A stretch of DNA of 64,000 nt from Undaria pinnatifida. Its lineage: Eukaryota; Sar; Phaeophyceae; Laminariales; Alariaceae. Location of the stretch: positions 13,020,195 to 13,084,194 of the forward strand of contig JABAKD010000012.1 of assembly GCA_012845835.1 (NCBI GenBank), in the 5' to 3' direction. The notes below the pieces were generated by a model, which saw only the letters and a list, made by a program, of their open reading frames with translations, was not told where the DNA came from and ran no database searches. Positions 46,302 through 58,100 of the stretch are shown here, piece by piece. Both the position numbers and the translations under genes were made by a program. Position 1 is the first letter of the stretch, and each line of letters opens with the position of its first letter.

Positions 46302-49010
46302 GGTGCAATAGGCCCCTACCCACGCCGAGTGGAGCGCTGAGCAGTTCCTGCCGCCACGTACCAAAAATAAAAATCTGCCGTCCCGTTGCAATAACGCCAC
46401 CATATCTTCACGCGCATTCTTTCGATCTTTATCTTGTTTCTTGTTTCCGTCAGGTAGGCGGCTGCGGAGATACCGATGAGGCTCCACAGAAACATTTGCA
46501 AACACGATAACATCGCAGCATCGGAGCCTGTGACACCGCCACACACCACAACCACCCCCTGGCACCAGCTTGTCTTCTTGCGCAAGCACGAGGATCCGAA
46601 AGAAGGCTTGCCTCTAGTGATTCATGATGGATCCACAGCAGGTGGGGGTTGGTACAGAGCCACTCCAGGCCCAAATATAGAGATGGTTAAATATTAGACT
46701 AGACCTACTAGACCTATTATTTTTATTATAGTATAAAATTAAATCGGTCCATAAATTGGTCTATACAGTAGCTCAAATCTGTACTACTGTAGTGTGCCAA
46801 ACGAGATACAGCGAGACATGAGGTGCCGGGTGTGTTGGCGAAATATTGATTCAAACCGCAACGCAACCTCTCTTCTGCTTAGCATTTGTATGAGACAACA
46901 GTTGAACCGAACATGTACACAAGTATCGCGCACGCTACACGTCATTAGGCAACCGAAGGCACCCCACATCTGCCGAACCCAGAAAACAAACAGATCGCGA
47001 AAGAAAACTCGCAATGTTCGTTAGGTATGCCGCTTACACATGCGCCGGTACTGCACCTGGTACAGTAGTTCACAAAGTTTCTGCGCTGACGTGCAACGCT
47101 ACGTAAACGCGATTCCAAGGCCCCCGGACATAGAAAAGGATCGGTCGAAGCGAAAATGGTCATCATGGTATTAACCCAAAAGCAATACCAGGTCGTACCT
47201 GGTACCTGCGTACGTACGTACGTATGTACGTAACAGTGCTGACGGCTGACGCCGGAACGCAAAACTAAACAAAACGCGATGTCAATAATTGCTCTACGCT
47301 CAGCTGCGCTCTACAATAACTATGTATATGATCAGTCTTTTTCGGGGGGGTTCGGTCAAGAGTTTGTTCGTCTCGGCCTCAGTTTGCGATTCTCGGAACT
47401 GGAAATCTCGGTCAAAGAGCTTCGTTCGGGCGCCGTCTTCGGGGGGCGGCTCCAACGCCCCTCGCCCTGCCATATCCGTTCCGCACCTCGACGTGAACGC
47501 AGACGGATGCTGAGCGAGACAAGCGAGAAGCGCTTTTTTTCTTGTATTTCGGGCGGTGTACGCCCGGGCTATTCTTGGATCTTGGGCATATGTAGACTAG
47601 AGCTTGAACGAAATAAGGGACAACAATTGTTCCAAATTGGCATCATTTCCAAATTTGCATCTAAACTTCTTCCCGACGATGCTTTTTTCATGACCGCCTC
47701 GAAGCGCCTGCCCTGTCGTAGCTGCTACTGCTGTGCATTTTCCGTCCGACAACGCAATGCTCAGCGCAAGCCACAAAACACTGCCAAAGAGACAGAAGAC
47801 TAAGATCGTTGAGTAAGACCAAAACGTAAATGTACGACAACAAAAGCGTGGCTACGCTAAAAGCAAGCCCGGAAATCAAGCCCATATGCATATGTACCAT
47901 TTTGATTTTTTTGCCTAGTCCGTCCCTTTTTCTCCGCCGGCGCAGAGTTTTTTGGTGTGCTTTCTTCTGCAATGCGATCAGACTACCCGTCGGTATATTA
48001 TCAGCCGTGTGCCGGGCTCATGGGACGTCCGTGGCGCGAGCTATGGCCGCGGAAAGCCGCCGAGACTGGCTCTATTTTGCGGGGTATGAGACACTTCTGT
48101 CCCCGGGCAACCACACACTAGACGTATTTAAGCCTCGAGGTTAGGTCTTAAGTACTTCCAACTGGAAGAGCTAGGCCATTCGATATTTCGACCTTAAACG
48201 CATAAAAAAAACACCATATGTCTAAAACTCGAAATAGTGGTCTCTTTCAGTACGCATAAAAAGAAAAGCCGAGGAAAGATCAAACTACTTGAAAATAGAC
48301 TATGATATTTCTGCACTACTCCAGACGCAGATGGCAAGACGAGAATTTATGTCATGAGTCAGCACATGAGTGGGTGGAAACTTCGAGAAAGACCCTCCCC
48401 TGCCCATGCTGTGCGAGCTTGAACAAACGGCCAAAACAAATAACTGGTGCCTGGCAAAAACATTGAGTGCTTCGTACTCCATACTCGCTTCATATGTAGG
48501 ATACCTCGCAGGCGTCTGCCGCCTTCGGTGTGCCTCAGTGTGGCAGTCAGTACAGCAGCACAGCAGGACTGGCCCTCAACCCGGTTCAATTTCCACCCTC
48601 GAAATGTAGGCATCCGTCTGATGTTTCCTCGAGCTTTTGTCGTCTGAAATGCTGTTGTTTGCTGGAAAATACTCGGAAAATTGCTTCAAATATGCACTTG
48701 GGCCAAAATGTGCCCAAGTGCATATTTTGGGAAAATCCACATCTCACCGTGGTCTGCCGTGGTCGTTAGGTCGATAAAATAGACCTATTTTGTAGACATT
48801 TAAAACACGATAGGGCTTAATTTGGTTTAGAGCCTAAAATATAGGCATATCGTCAGGCTTAAATACGTCTACTACACACACGGTGGAACTTTAGTCCTCG
48901 CACGTACATCGGGGTGGCATCAAAATGTATTTGCGAGAGAATTTTCCCGCACTGCTAGACGCGGGCGCGGTGTATATGTACCCGCTGCAACGACGTGAAC
49001 TATGTCATTA
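46302..49010. other. Upstream region of the plastid-protein gene, nothing firm
   Basis: The exon 1 frame stays open to 46589, but no earlier ATG improves the presequence. A 174-codon forward frame at 47279-47803 (Arg/Ser/Cys-rich, no domain, no clear splice context) is the longest candidate and is weak. 47217-47235 is a CGTA microsatellite. The promoter of the reverse gene should lie just above 46301, but I see no clear motif. Confidence 0.5.
48688..48727. repeat. Perfect 16-bp hairpin with 8-base loop
   Basis: AAATATGCACTTGGGC at 48688-48703 is the exact inverse of GCCCAAGTGCATATTT at 48712-48727. No T-run or gene end adjoins it. Confidence 0.9.
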
Positions 49011-50143
49011 TTACTGTGAGTTCTCCCTCACAATTGACACGGTGGTTACCATATACAGCAGTAGCGAAACCTGTATAAAGAGATATAAAGTAGCAACACA
49101 ACCCAAGCAAAAGTAACGATGTGCACACAACAAACCATATCGGCAACAAACATCGGTATAAGCACGCGGGGAAAAATACTGGACACAGAAAACAAACAAC
49201 AAATTGACACCAATGATTCCTCTAACAGCAGCGACAGCAGTACAAACCCATCAGACAGCGAAAATGATCAAGACAACAACAGCGGCAACAATAACAATTC
49301 TGGTCAATGGTCCATTATTCCCGAGATTGGTGATGGTGCATGTTTATTAAGATGTATCTCGCGTCGTGTGCACAACAACCCAGCTTTACATCACATCGTC
49401 CGTGCACATATTATTGCCCACATCACAACCAATTTGTACACCGTTATCCCAGGATCAGGTTTCAACACTTTCCACGACAGCATCTTAGCTGGAGCAAATC
49501 AAGGTCATGTAGATCATAAAGAAACATTTGTCGGTGTAGACAATATATTTTTCTGAACGGAACAAACAACGCCAACGTGCCCGAAAAAGTTCCGTTTGTC
49601 TTGCAAAGTTCCGTCAGCAGCACCACCAGCAAGCAGCACGTAGTCCATAGACTCTAAGTTTACTGTGAGTTCTCCCTCACAATTGACACGGTGGTTACCA
49701 TATACAGCAGTAGCGAAACCTGTATAAAGAGATATAAAGTAGCAACACAACTCAAGCAAAAGTAACGATGTGCACACAACAGACCATATCGGCAACAAAC
49801 ATCGGTATAAGCGCGCGGGGAAAAATACTGGACACAGAAAACACACAACAAATTGACACCAATGATTCCTCTAACAGCAGCGACAGCAGTACAAACCCAT
49901 CAGACAGCGAAAATGATCAAGACAACAACAGCGGCAACAATAACAATTCTGGTCAATGGTCCATTATTCCCGAGATTGGTGATGGTGCATATCTCGCGTC
50001 GTGTGCACAACAACCCAGCTTTACATCACATCGTCCGTGCACATATTATTGCCCACATCACAACCAATTTGTACACCGTTATCCCAGGATCAGGTTTCAA
50101 CACTTTCCACGACAGCATCTTAGCTGGAGCAAATCAAGAACTT
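49011..50143 (+). repeat. Partial tandem duplication spanning the OTU gene
   Basis: 49011-49509 and 49660-50143 are direct repeats offset by 649 bp, both starting TTACTGTGAGTTCTCCCTCA. They differ by very few substitutions and the 14-bp indel. The ~150 bp between (49510-49659) is unrelated. Confidence 0.9.
49119..49556 (+). CDS. OTU-family cysteine protease, C-terminally truncated copy
   Basis: The ATG at 49119 opens a 145-aa frame. Residues 30-63 are a Ser/Asn/Asp-rich linker. From residue 67 the text IPEIGDGACLLRCISRRV matches the OTU active-site region (D72-G-x-C75), followed by ALHHIVRAHIIAHITTNLY. OTU proteins remove ubiquitin; related domains also travel in transposons. After AGANQ (49503) the sequence diverges from its sister copy and stops at FF, so the half of the domain carrying the catalytic His is missing. 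Activity is therefore unlikely. The flanking 108 bp upstream of the ATG is shared with the second copy. Confidence 0.65.
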   Translation: MCTQQTISATNIGISTRGKILDTENKQQIDTNDSSNSSDSSTNPSDSENDQDNNSGNNNNSGQWSIIPEIGDGACLLRCISRRVHNNPALHHIVRAHIIAHITTNLYTVIPGSGFNTFHDSILAGANQGHVDHKETFVGVDNIFF

Positions 50144-50406
50144 GTGGAAGTCGCTGGATCTCAACCTACAGTACTACATATTCGAGTGTTGAAGAGTATC
50201 TCCACTTCATGTCACAGCCTTACGCATATGCTACAAACGTAGAATTAGTTGCTGCCACGCAGTTATACGGAGTGGACTTTCGAATAACTTATCACACCGA
50301 GCCTCAGCAATATCCCAACCCTCCTCCTCCAAATGTCTGTGATATCTTATTATATTATCCACATTCTTTCCACTACGCATCCCTCCGATATACACCTTCT
50401 GCATAA
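49768..50406 (+). pseudogene. OTU-family protease, copy lacking the catalytic Cys
   Basis: Same N-terminus as 49119, but 14 bases present in the first copy (tgtttattaagatg) are absent near 49990. This removes the Cys motif and shifts frame. The shifted middle (RRVHNNPALHHIVRAH) appears in another frame. The ATG frame is correct again near 50180 and ends with VEEYLHFMSQPYAYATNVEL, DILLYYPHS and FHYASLRY, the expected OTU C-terminus with its H-Y. This copy retains the part the first copy lacks. Confidence 0.75.
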
Positions 50407-53304
50407 ATACTTCATCATCATCAGTTGTAGTCATTCGACTTGCGTCGCCCCCGGGAGGCACGTGTCCACCTCCCGAAGGGGAACCTTGTACATAGTACTT
50501 CTTGATAGTACTTCTTCTTGCATATCCGTCCAACCGCAGATGGCGTGGAAACATAAGTTAAACGCGAAGAGACATATACAAACACACCCAACTCGCGCCC
50601 TCAAACACTTCCGAAGAAGAAACAACCAAAGATAATTCGCCGTTGATATAGTGACAGCTACCATGGGTTGAAACTACTGGTAGTGTACTACTAGTAGTAC
50701 TACCATACTGCACGCACGTTCCGACGCACAGAAGAAGGCTGGTGTTTCTGTTGATCGATACTGCCATCCGACAGTACCGAGAGATGCCCCCGGGCAGCCC
50801 CGCTTTATTCACTGCTGTAGTGGCGGTATATACGTACAATACCTTATCTCAATACAGGGCATCACAGCAACAGAGTAGCAGCACCTGGTACGTAAGACGT
50901 GACGCAACCCCGTCGGCAGGGCGGGGGGAGGGGTTAGCGAGATGAAGACAAGCCACACAGCGCCACGAAAAAGAAAAGTTAGCATTCGATGTAGGCAAAT
51001 AAATTTAGGGCAACAACGTAATTCACGTCTTCTTGTTTGCTCTTCTTGCAAATAGTATGGTGTATGCTGGCTTGCATATGCTTTGCCCTCGTGTTCATTG
51101 CGATTGGCGTTGCATGGTCGAATCACCTTCCTGCGCATTCGCAATGCGTATCTCTATCTCGTAGTTCGTGACCACAGCTATCGTCTCTCTATGAAGCATA
51201 ACATTAGCCCAAACCCTTTTAGTAGGGACGCGTATGCAGGGTACGCTTGAGAATCATACCAGGGTAACCAGGTCGGCATGGTGCTTCTTGAACCTCGAAG
51301 CAAAACGGGCTTGGACGAACAGAAGTGGGGTAGTGGAGTTACCAATAGAAACGCAAATGCATCGTGTATGCATGAAGCCCCTTCAGACTGCAACCAGGTG
51401 TGCACGCGGTGGGAAAATAGGCGGTCAAGTAGACCGGAACAAGTCCCGCCGTCCCGATGTCCCTCTACGATGTAGCTAACCAATGATGGAAAGCCTCATA
51501 ATATCATCAAGCCGTTGTCATGTCCGCATCGTATCTAAGCACAGTCAACACATGGTCTAAGGTTCACTCCCCAAAAATGATGTAGAGAAAGCCATCAACT
51601 CGCGTGGGCTGGTAGGTGTTACTCGCCGAGTTACATGCTGCGCTGTGACCTATTACGTTTATTGGTGTGGTTTTCGAGATTTTTTCTTCCTCCACCTTTT
51701 CAACGCGCGACACCCTCGGGACTTCAAACCAACCGCATATTGGAGGGGAAGCTTGTACTGGTAGTCATTACCAGCCCGCCAGACTGGGCTTTCGGCGAGC
51801 AATGTCCTCAACCTTTCCCATAGTCGTCAGGCATCGCCTCTAGCGGGGATATACTGCTATATGCAGCACAGCATTTTTCGAACAATGCACCGTAGGGGTT
51901 TCACTTTTGGGTTGCGTTTTTTTGCAGTGGCTTAGGGTCACTCCCGCGAGTGACCCCCCCCCCGTTTATTGCCGTGTTAAGCTTTCGTGGTGTTTTAAGT
52001 CTGCGGTATGAATCCGCAACGGGATGGTGAACTGTGCTGCGCAAACAAAAGCTCCTATTAATAAACGTTTTTTTCGGTGAGGTACAGAGTCACTCGTGCG
52101 AGTGGCTCAGACTGGGGGTACCCCTCTAACCACAGCCTTGGTCTCTTAGTACAATTCCGCTGCACAAAAAGCTCAAACACTGAATCAATCTCTCTAGACA
52201 CTAAGAGTCTGTGTACCTCGTACCGAACAGCACCACAATGTGATGGCTTGTGCATCTCTCTTTTGATCTGGCATCTTGACAAACAGCCCCCGCGTTTTAA
52301 TGAGCAGGCCAGGCCGGGCGTTCGGGAAGTTGCGGACGGGATTTTTCTGTATACTACCCGGATACCCGGGACTACGGGTGGCCGGCCAACGTTCGTGTAC
52401 GAGGTGCGTGCGAATTATGCTCGGTCTGTGGGTCAAACAAATGGATTTGATCGCTCAGCCCAAGGCCAGCATTGTTAGAACACCCGGGTTAGGTGATCAC
52501 CCGGGTGGTACGCAAGCTTAGACAAACCTTGCGGAGAATCGTGGGTGTTCAAAACGAGCCTTTCTCGAGGGTAGTAGCCGCATTAAGCCTCCCCAAAACC
52601 ATGTTCAGCAGTGCAAGCGTACAAGCAGTCCACGCAAAACCCTGCGCACCGATGCGGTTATGTGTTACTGCATGAATCCTCCTACAAAGTGTACGAAGCA
52701 CTCAAAAGATGTACGCAATGCCATCTGCGCGAGTTTCGGACGGTATCCATCGCAGGCGACGAGGCCCGATTCCCGACTCCCCCGCCCATGATAATTATCC
52801 CGTTACATAAGAAAACCCTTTGACTAGTGCCAAAGTGATCATCGGCCCAATTACTGACTCCCCTCCTTCACCCCCCCCCACGATAGTTAGCGTGCTACAT
52901 AAGGAAACCCTTTTACTACCGCCAACCTGACCGCACACTAATTCCAAGTACTTTGCCTCCCCACGAAAGTAGTTGCCTCTGCAACGGGGTCAATCCCGGG
53001 ACTAATGATAAACAGCACAAGAACGCGAGCCCTCGATTTTTGCGAATGTATTGACGTACTGTTTGCCCCACCCGCAGGGCTGCGAGTTGGCTGGCTACAC
53101 TAATAGTATACTAATAGTTGAGTCGCCGCGGATGCAGGCTTCGAAAGAGGTGGCACTTCATGGCTATATTTTTTTTCTGGATTATGACGCGACTCCTTGA
53201 CCCCAAATCGTCGGAATGTAACGTTGTTCTTGACTTGATTTTTGTTTTTGTATACCTAGGTCATGGGTTGCATTTTTTTTTTCTCGATACCATTTTTTTT
53301 GTGC

Positions 53305-53790
53305 AAGGCCATTTCTTATAAAACCTGATTCTGAAAACCGAAAATGGATGTTTCAGCACGTCTGCAGGCGTATTTGGCCCGGCGAACGAGAGAACCGGGC
53401 CCGCTCTTCTCAAATTCTGACTAGCCTTTTTTCGAGACGAATCCAACGACGTTTGTCGTTTGTTCAGGGTATCAGTTTGAATTTTTCAAAGAACATTGCA
53501 AAAACAGTTCGGATATATCTCGCGGTTCCATCCGTAAAAGTGGATTATTTTCGGATAAATGGCGTCCGAAACTGATTTTGAGGACACGACGATGGTATCG
53601 AAACCAAATCAAAATCCCCTCCTGAAAAATAGGCAATCGTCGTTGGATGCGCCTCGCATAAAGGCAAGTCGGATTTTGAGAAGAGCAGGCCCGATTCTCC
53701 CTCTCCACGGGTAAAATACGCCTGCAAAGGAGTTGAAACCTGCACTTTCGGTTTTCCGAATCAGTTTATTGTAAGGGATGGCCTTCTTAG
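53305..53790. repeat. Long imperfect hairpin (~150-bp arms)
   Basis: The left arm (from AAGGCCATTTCTTATAAAAC through GAAAACCGAAA, GCAGGCGTATTT, CCGCTCTTCTCAAA, ATCCAACGACG) is the inverse of the right arm, which ends AAGGGATGGCCTTCTTAGAAGG. It sits inside a MITE-superfamily copy (53160-53300 and 53790-53820). Confidence 0.8.
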
Positions 53791-53867
53791 AAGGAAAACA
53801 GAGCTCCTCAAGTGAGCATGACGCCTCATGAGACAACAATTGCTGCTGCACCTTTGCTGTGTAGTAT

Positions 53868-54145
53868 GACGCGTGCTACGATAGAGGTATACCTTTTTTT
53901 GGCTAGTTTTGTTTTCTGAATGACGGGGCTCCTTAACCTGGGCAAAATCGTCGGAAAAAAATAAATAATAGGCCAATTTTTTGTCATGATTCTCGTCGTG
54001 TACCTAGAGGCCGTGGGATTATTCATCCGGTATTATAGCGGTTTTATTTTTCTCCAAAATCGGTTTTTGGGAGAGGTCTTAAGCTCCTAAAGTGAGGGGT
54101 AGTATTAAGAATAAACAGTGGTGCACCTCTATCGTAGCATGGGTC
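53868..54145 (+). mobile_element. MITE superfamily copy, both ends intact
   Basis: Starts GACGCGTGCTACGATAGAGGT and ends GTGCACCTCTATCGTAGCATGGGTC, ~22-bp terminal inverted repeats. Internal GAATGACGGGGCTCCTTAACC and CAAAATCGTCGGAAAAAA are shared with the copy at 63770. Confidence 0.8.
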
Positions 54146-54648
54146 CTATACTATAATCAACTTTGTTCGAACGCCCCTCTATCGCAGAGGATGGAGCCCT
54201 CGCATTTTTTTCTTGGCTAGGAAATGGAAAAATATTCTCCGAAAACTTTGCGGAGTTACCCAGTATGAATTCCCTGTATGACTGGTGTTTCTGTCTCGGA
54301 ACAGCGTTTTCTTAAACGAGAACTGCGACCGTATTGCTGCTGTATCGGTAAGTCACAAACGATGTTTCTTTCTTTTAGTTTCTTGTCGAGAACTACGGAG
54401 TAGTTGCTTCGTGTCTCAGCAGCCACAGACGACGTTTCTTTTCTATCAAGATTTTTTTTGTCTTTTTGGGGGAAACCCGGTGCTCTGGCGGGACACTGAT
54501 AATGGGACGCGGAGGTTCGGGCACCGCGAGATTGGAACGAAGCCCATTTTTTGGTTTCTAGGCGCCATCGTAGATTAGAAACTCGCTTGTGCCCGTCAAA
54601 GCTATGGCCAACACACAGCCCGGCAACATCCCGAAACGAACGTAACAG

Positions 54649-55101
54649 GTGGAGAGTGCACGTGCGGACAGATGCGGAGTCAGGTTCGGCATGGACTTCG
54701 CCGGATCAACAAACCTCGTTCTCCTTCCCTCGACCACAGCGCCGGCAACTCTTGATAGAACGACGACAACAGGGGAGGTTGTGGTTGAGGCGAAAGACGA
54801 AAAGGGGCACGAAGAAGGGGGAAGAGATGAGCCAGAAGGAGATAACGGTGGAAAGGGCGTGAACGTTGAAACACGCGTTGAGGTGGATTCGATGCGTGGA
54901 GCGGATGAAACGCGTGGCGGGGTGGACTCGGTGAACGGAGTAGATGAAACGGCATCGGAGGAAGAACCTCAGGGTGAAAGCACCATGTGTCGCGGGGTGG
55001 TGGTGACACCGCTTTCTGCGGGAGTGTCGGTGGAGGCGTTTTGCCGAACGGTAGTGGCTAGAGTGGCCGTCCGAGACCCCGAAGCCGCGGGAACGATGAA
55101 G
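54649..55101 (+). CDS. Tentative upstream exon of the calpain-like gene
   Basis: After a CAG acceptor at 54648 the frame is open for 151 codons to GATGAAG|GTGATA. It is Glu/Gly/Thr/Val-rich (repeated 'VDSMRGADETRGGVDSVNGV') with a more ordinary end, VSVEAFCRTVVARVAVRDPE, that could be a MIT-type first helix. It joins 56306 in phase but not 56180, so its membership is unproven. An ATG lies at 54691. Confidence 0.35.
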
Positions 55102-58100
55102 GTGATAGTGCAGGCAAAACTACGTTTTGGATGGAAATGCAGAGACCGCTAGGGCACTGCATTGGAGATACTGCAGCTCTCGCTAGGAGCTCGTGCTTGT
55201 GGATGTTTGTATCTTTTGCCAACCCTATTACACTCGAACCCACCCCAGTTCCACCCGGCCCAAACCAACCCAACCCAGGCCGACCCAATCCAACCTAACA
55301 AATTCCTTTGCTGCCACTGGGCGTGGTCTGTGTTCGTCTCTCAGAGCGGCGGTTGGAACTCAACAATACGTGGCATGAATGTGATCTTCAGCATAATCAT
55401 TTTTGGGAGATATGAATGTTGCTCTGGGAGATATTAATGGTTGGCCGGGCGAGACATGGGACACGGAAAATTGGGCACGCGAGGATGGGTGGATCGGGGG
55501 GTGGGTGTGTGAGTGGGTGGGTGGGGTGGGTGGATGGGCGGGTGCGTGGGTGGGCGCGTGGGAAGATGGGCGTTTGTTTTAGTGTAACACGTACATATTT
55601 ACACGCGTAGTGGTAGTGGTCAAAAGGTAGTGGTCAAAACTATAGAGCAATACTGTGTAAGTTACCCTACCGACGAGTACAACGCAAAGTCTTCTGCATT
55701 CCCGTTCGATTTATATGCTCGCGCGGCGATAACCCTTTCTCCACTCGATTTTCCCTGCCGGAGTATAGATTGCCTTAAATTCAATGTCACAGGTATTATT
55801 GCACCGAGTGTGTTGCGGTCGTCCACGTGTGTTCATGTGACGACAGCGCTTTTTCCAGGAAAACCTCAGGGATAGTAGTACTGTAACCCTGGTAAAAAAA
55901 GTAGCTCGCCGGAAATAACCTATTTTGAGTTTTTAGCATTACCCACCGGTGATAACCCTAACCCGGAGATCACCTTCTTGTTGTAACCTTGACGTTGATC
56001 TTCAGGTTTAGCCCTCACGAAGAAATGCCATTAATTGAATATGCAGGCGTTCTTGCCCCGGGGATAGGGGACATATAAAAATCGCCCCGACGTTTCATGT
56101 TACCCACCCGGCAGATTCATAACCGGTGATAACCGGCACCTAGGTTACTGCTATCCCTGATAAAACTTGCTTCTCGCAGGCAAGGTATGGATGGCCCTAC
56201 ATTCAACGCCGCGGATATCACTATGCCAAGTCTTGTTGCATTCCAACAGGTACGTTCGTGTGACGACGCATGGCGCTTCTACTCCGCTTGTCCCTGGCGC
56301 CACAGATTTCGTGCAGTTGGGAGCTACTACAGCCCTCATCGCGGGAAGAGACTGAAACGTTCGTGCGAAAACACGCCAACAGCCTGCGACGAACCCTCGT
56401 CGCCATGCGCCCCCTAGAGCTGGCGGGAGACGACGAAGACACCGGGCTACGAGCCGCGAGCCGCGCTGAGGAGATAGCCAAACGATGTCGTATGCACGAG
56501 GTATGGAGTTGGGGGGGTACCTGCAGGTGGGTGTGAAGGCACGTGTGTTAACCACGACTGCGACAACCTACAGAGTAGTATGTAGTCCACAATCTGTGTC
56601 CTCCGCGCCCTTTACGACACCTCCGCTCAGTACTGTTCCCTTTGGTATTAGTGCTGCGATGCACGTATTGAATAGTTCTTATTTCTCTTGTTTCATAGCA
56701 AAATATATACGACACCTCCATTGTGAGATGGAGAAGCTGGTCGAAACCCATACTTTCAAGCTGTGTGTGATGCTTCGATCGCTCGTGTTGCGGCGCTTGT
56801 GACCGCGTCAAGGGTTTCGGTTCATTGAGGCATTCGTCTGCGCATAGACGCTCAGCTAGACCTTGAAAGGGTGCACCGATGAGAGTCTTGCGGCAGCGCG
56901 CCTTATCAACGTGCTACTTGCAAATTTTATCAAAGTAGTAATTGTTTATTTTGAAGAGACATGTTATATGTACCATTCTTAATATTAATGGCAAAAAATG
57001 GGTGAGATGTTATCGACATTGCTTTTTCAGGAGGCGGTACTACTAATAGTAGTGTATTTTTTTCAAAATAATAGTGTTTTGGGGGTGAAAGTACTGTATC
57101 AATATTTACACCTGAGAGGGACGACATGGGAGGTAGGTGCTGAGCAAGCGCCCTTCTCCACCGTATTTAAACCGCCGCCCGTAGCACTGTTAACGTCAGC
57201 GAGGGAACCCTACGCCTGAAGAAGGACCTAAAAAAAAAAGTTGACTGTGGCTGGGGATTCGAGCCACCCCACGGAAGAGGCTATAGCCGGTCGCCCGTCC
57301 CGGTGGTCTAGTGGTTACCCTCGAATACTAGGTACCGGTCGCCCCGGTGGCGTATGAGGTTATCCTCGAGCCTGGTGTAATAGGTCAGTTTCGTGAGTTC
57401 GAGTCCCACCGAGTGCATACTCGTTTGGATTCGTGGGGGCTTTTTCTTGTGCACAAATTGACCTGCGGAAAACGCGAGAGCGTGACTTAGCAACACTCGA
57501 TGAAAAATCGGCGAGCATCAGCGGGATTGCTGAACCTTGTGCGCGATAAAAATTGAAGGCAAGAACCGGGGGGGAGACGGGACGACACCTGTGACCACGG
57601 CTTGTCCAGAAGCTTGAAAGTAGGAGTGTGACAAAAAAAAAACTACTAGCGCTGGCCCTTGAGTTCGATTCCCACCGTGGTGAGATTTTGACTTTATTTG
57701 CAACAACGCCTGAAACGAATCAACTGCTGAGAGCACCTAGCAGCGTGGGTAGGCACAATTCGACGCGAGTCGACGAGGGAAGAAAATGCTGAATTATTCT
57801 CACGACACAAAACGAAGGCGCGTACCGTGGTGGGGAGGTGGGAGGAGGGCCCGCTATGCGACCCCGGATCTGAGTTACTCTACTGGGAGGGAGGGCGAGA
57901 GGCGAGAAAAAGTGCGTGGATAATAGATGGGATGGAGAAAAAAAACAAAAAAAAGGTTACACTTTCTGGGTTAAAGGTTTCTTTCTGTCCTTCCGATTGG
58001 TTGAGCTCCCCGCGTGAGGACCCATCGGTTAGTCCGACACTCTTACGAGTACAATGGTTGATTTTAGGATTGGCGCATCCAAGTGTTGGTCGTGTTGCGT

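Larger units (their letters stand above)
50407..54648. other. Intergenic stretch, repeats only
   Basis: 50660-50710 holds short CTACTAGTAGT palindromes. 52780-52930 has two loose ~110-bp repeats (CCCATGATAATTATCCCGTTACATAAG / CACGATAGTTAGCGTGCTACATAAGG types). No frame shows a domain or credible splicing. Confidence 0.5.

Noticed and set aside
47279-47803. 174-codon forward frame upstream of the plastid-protein gene
   Set aside because: No domain, no splice context and no neighbours supporting it; kept only as a remark.
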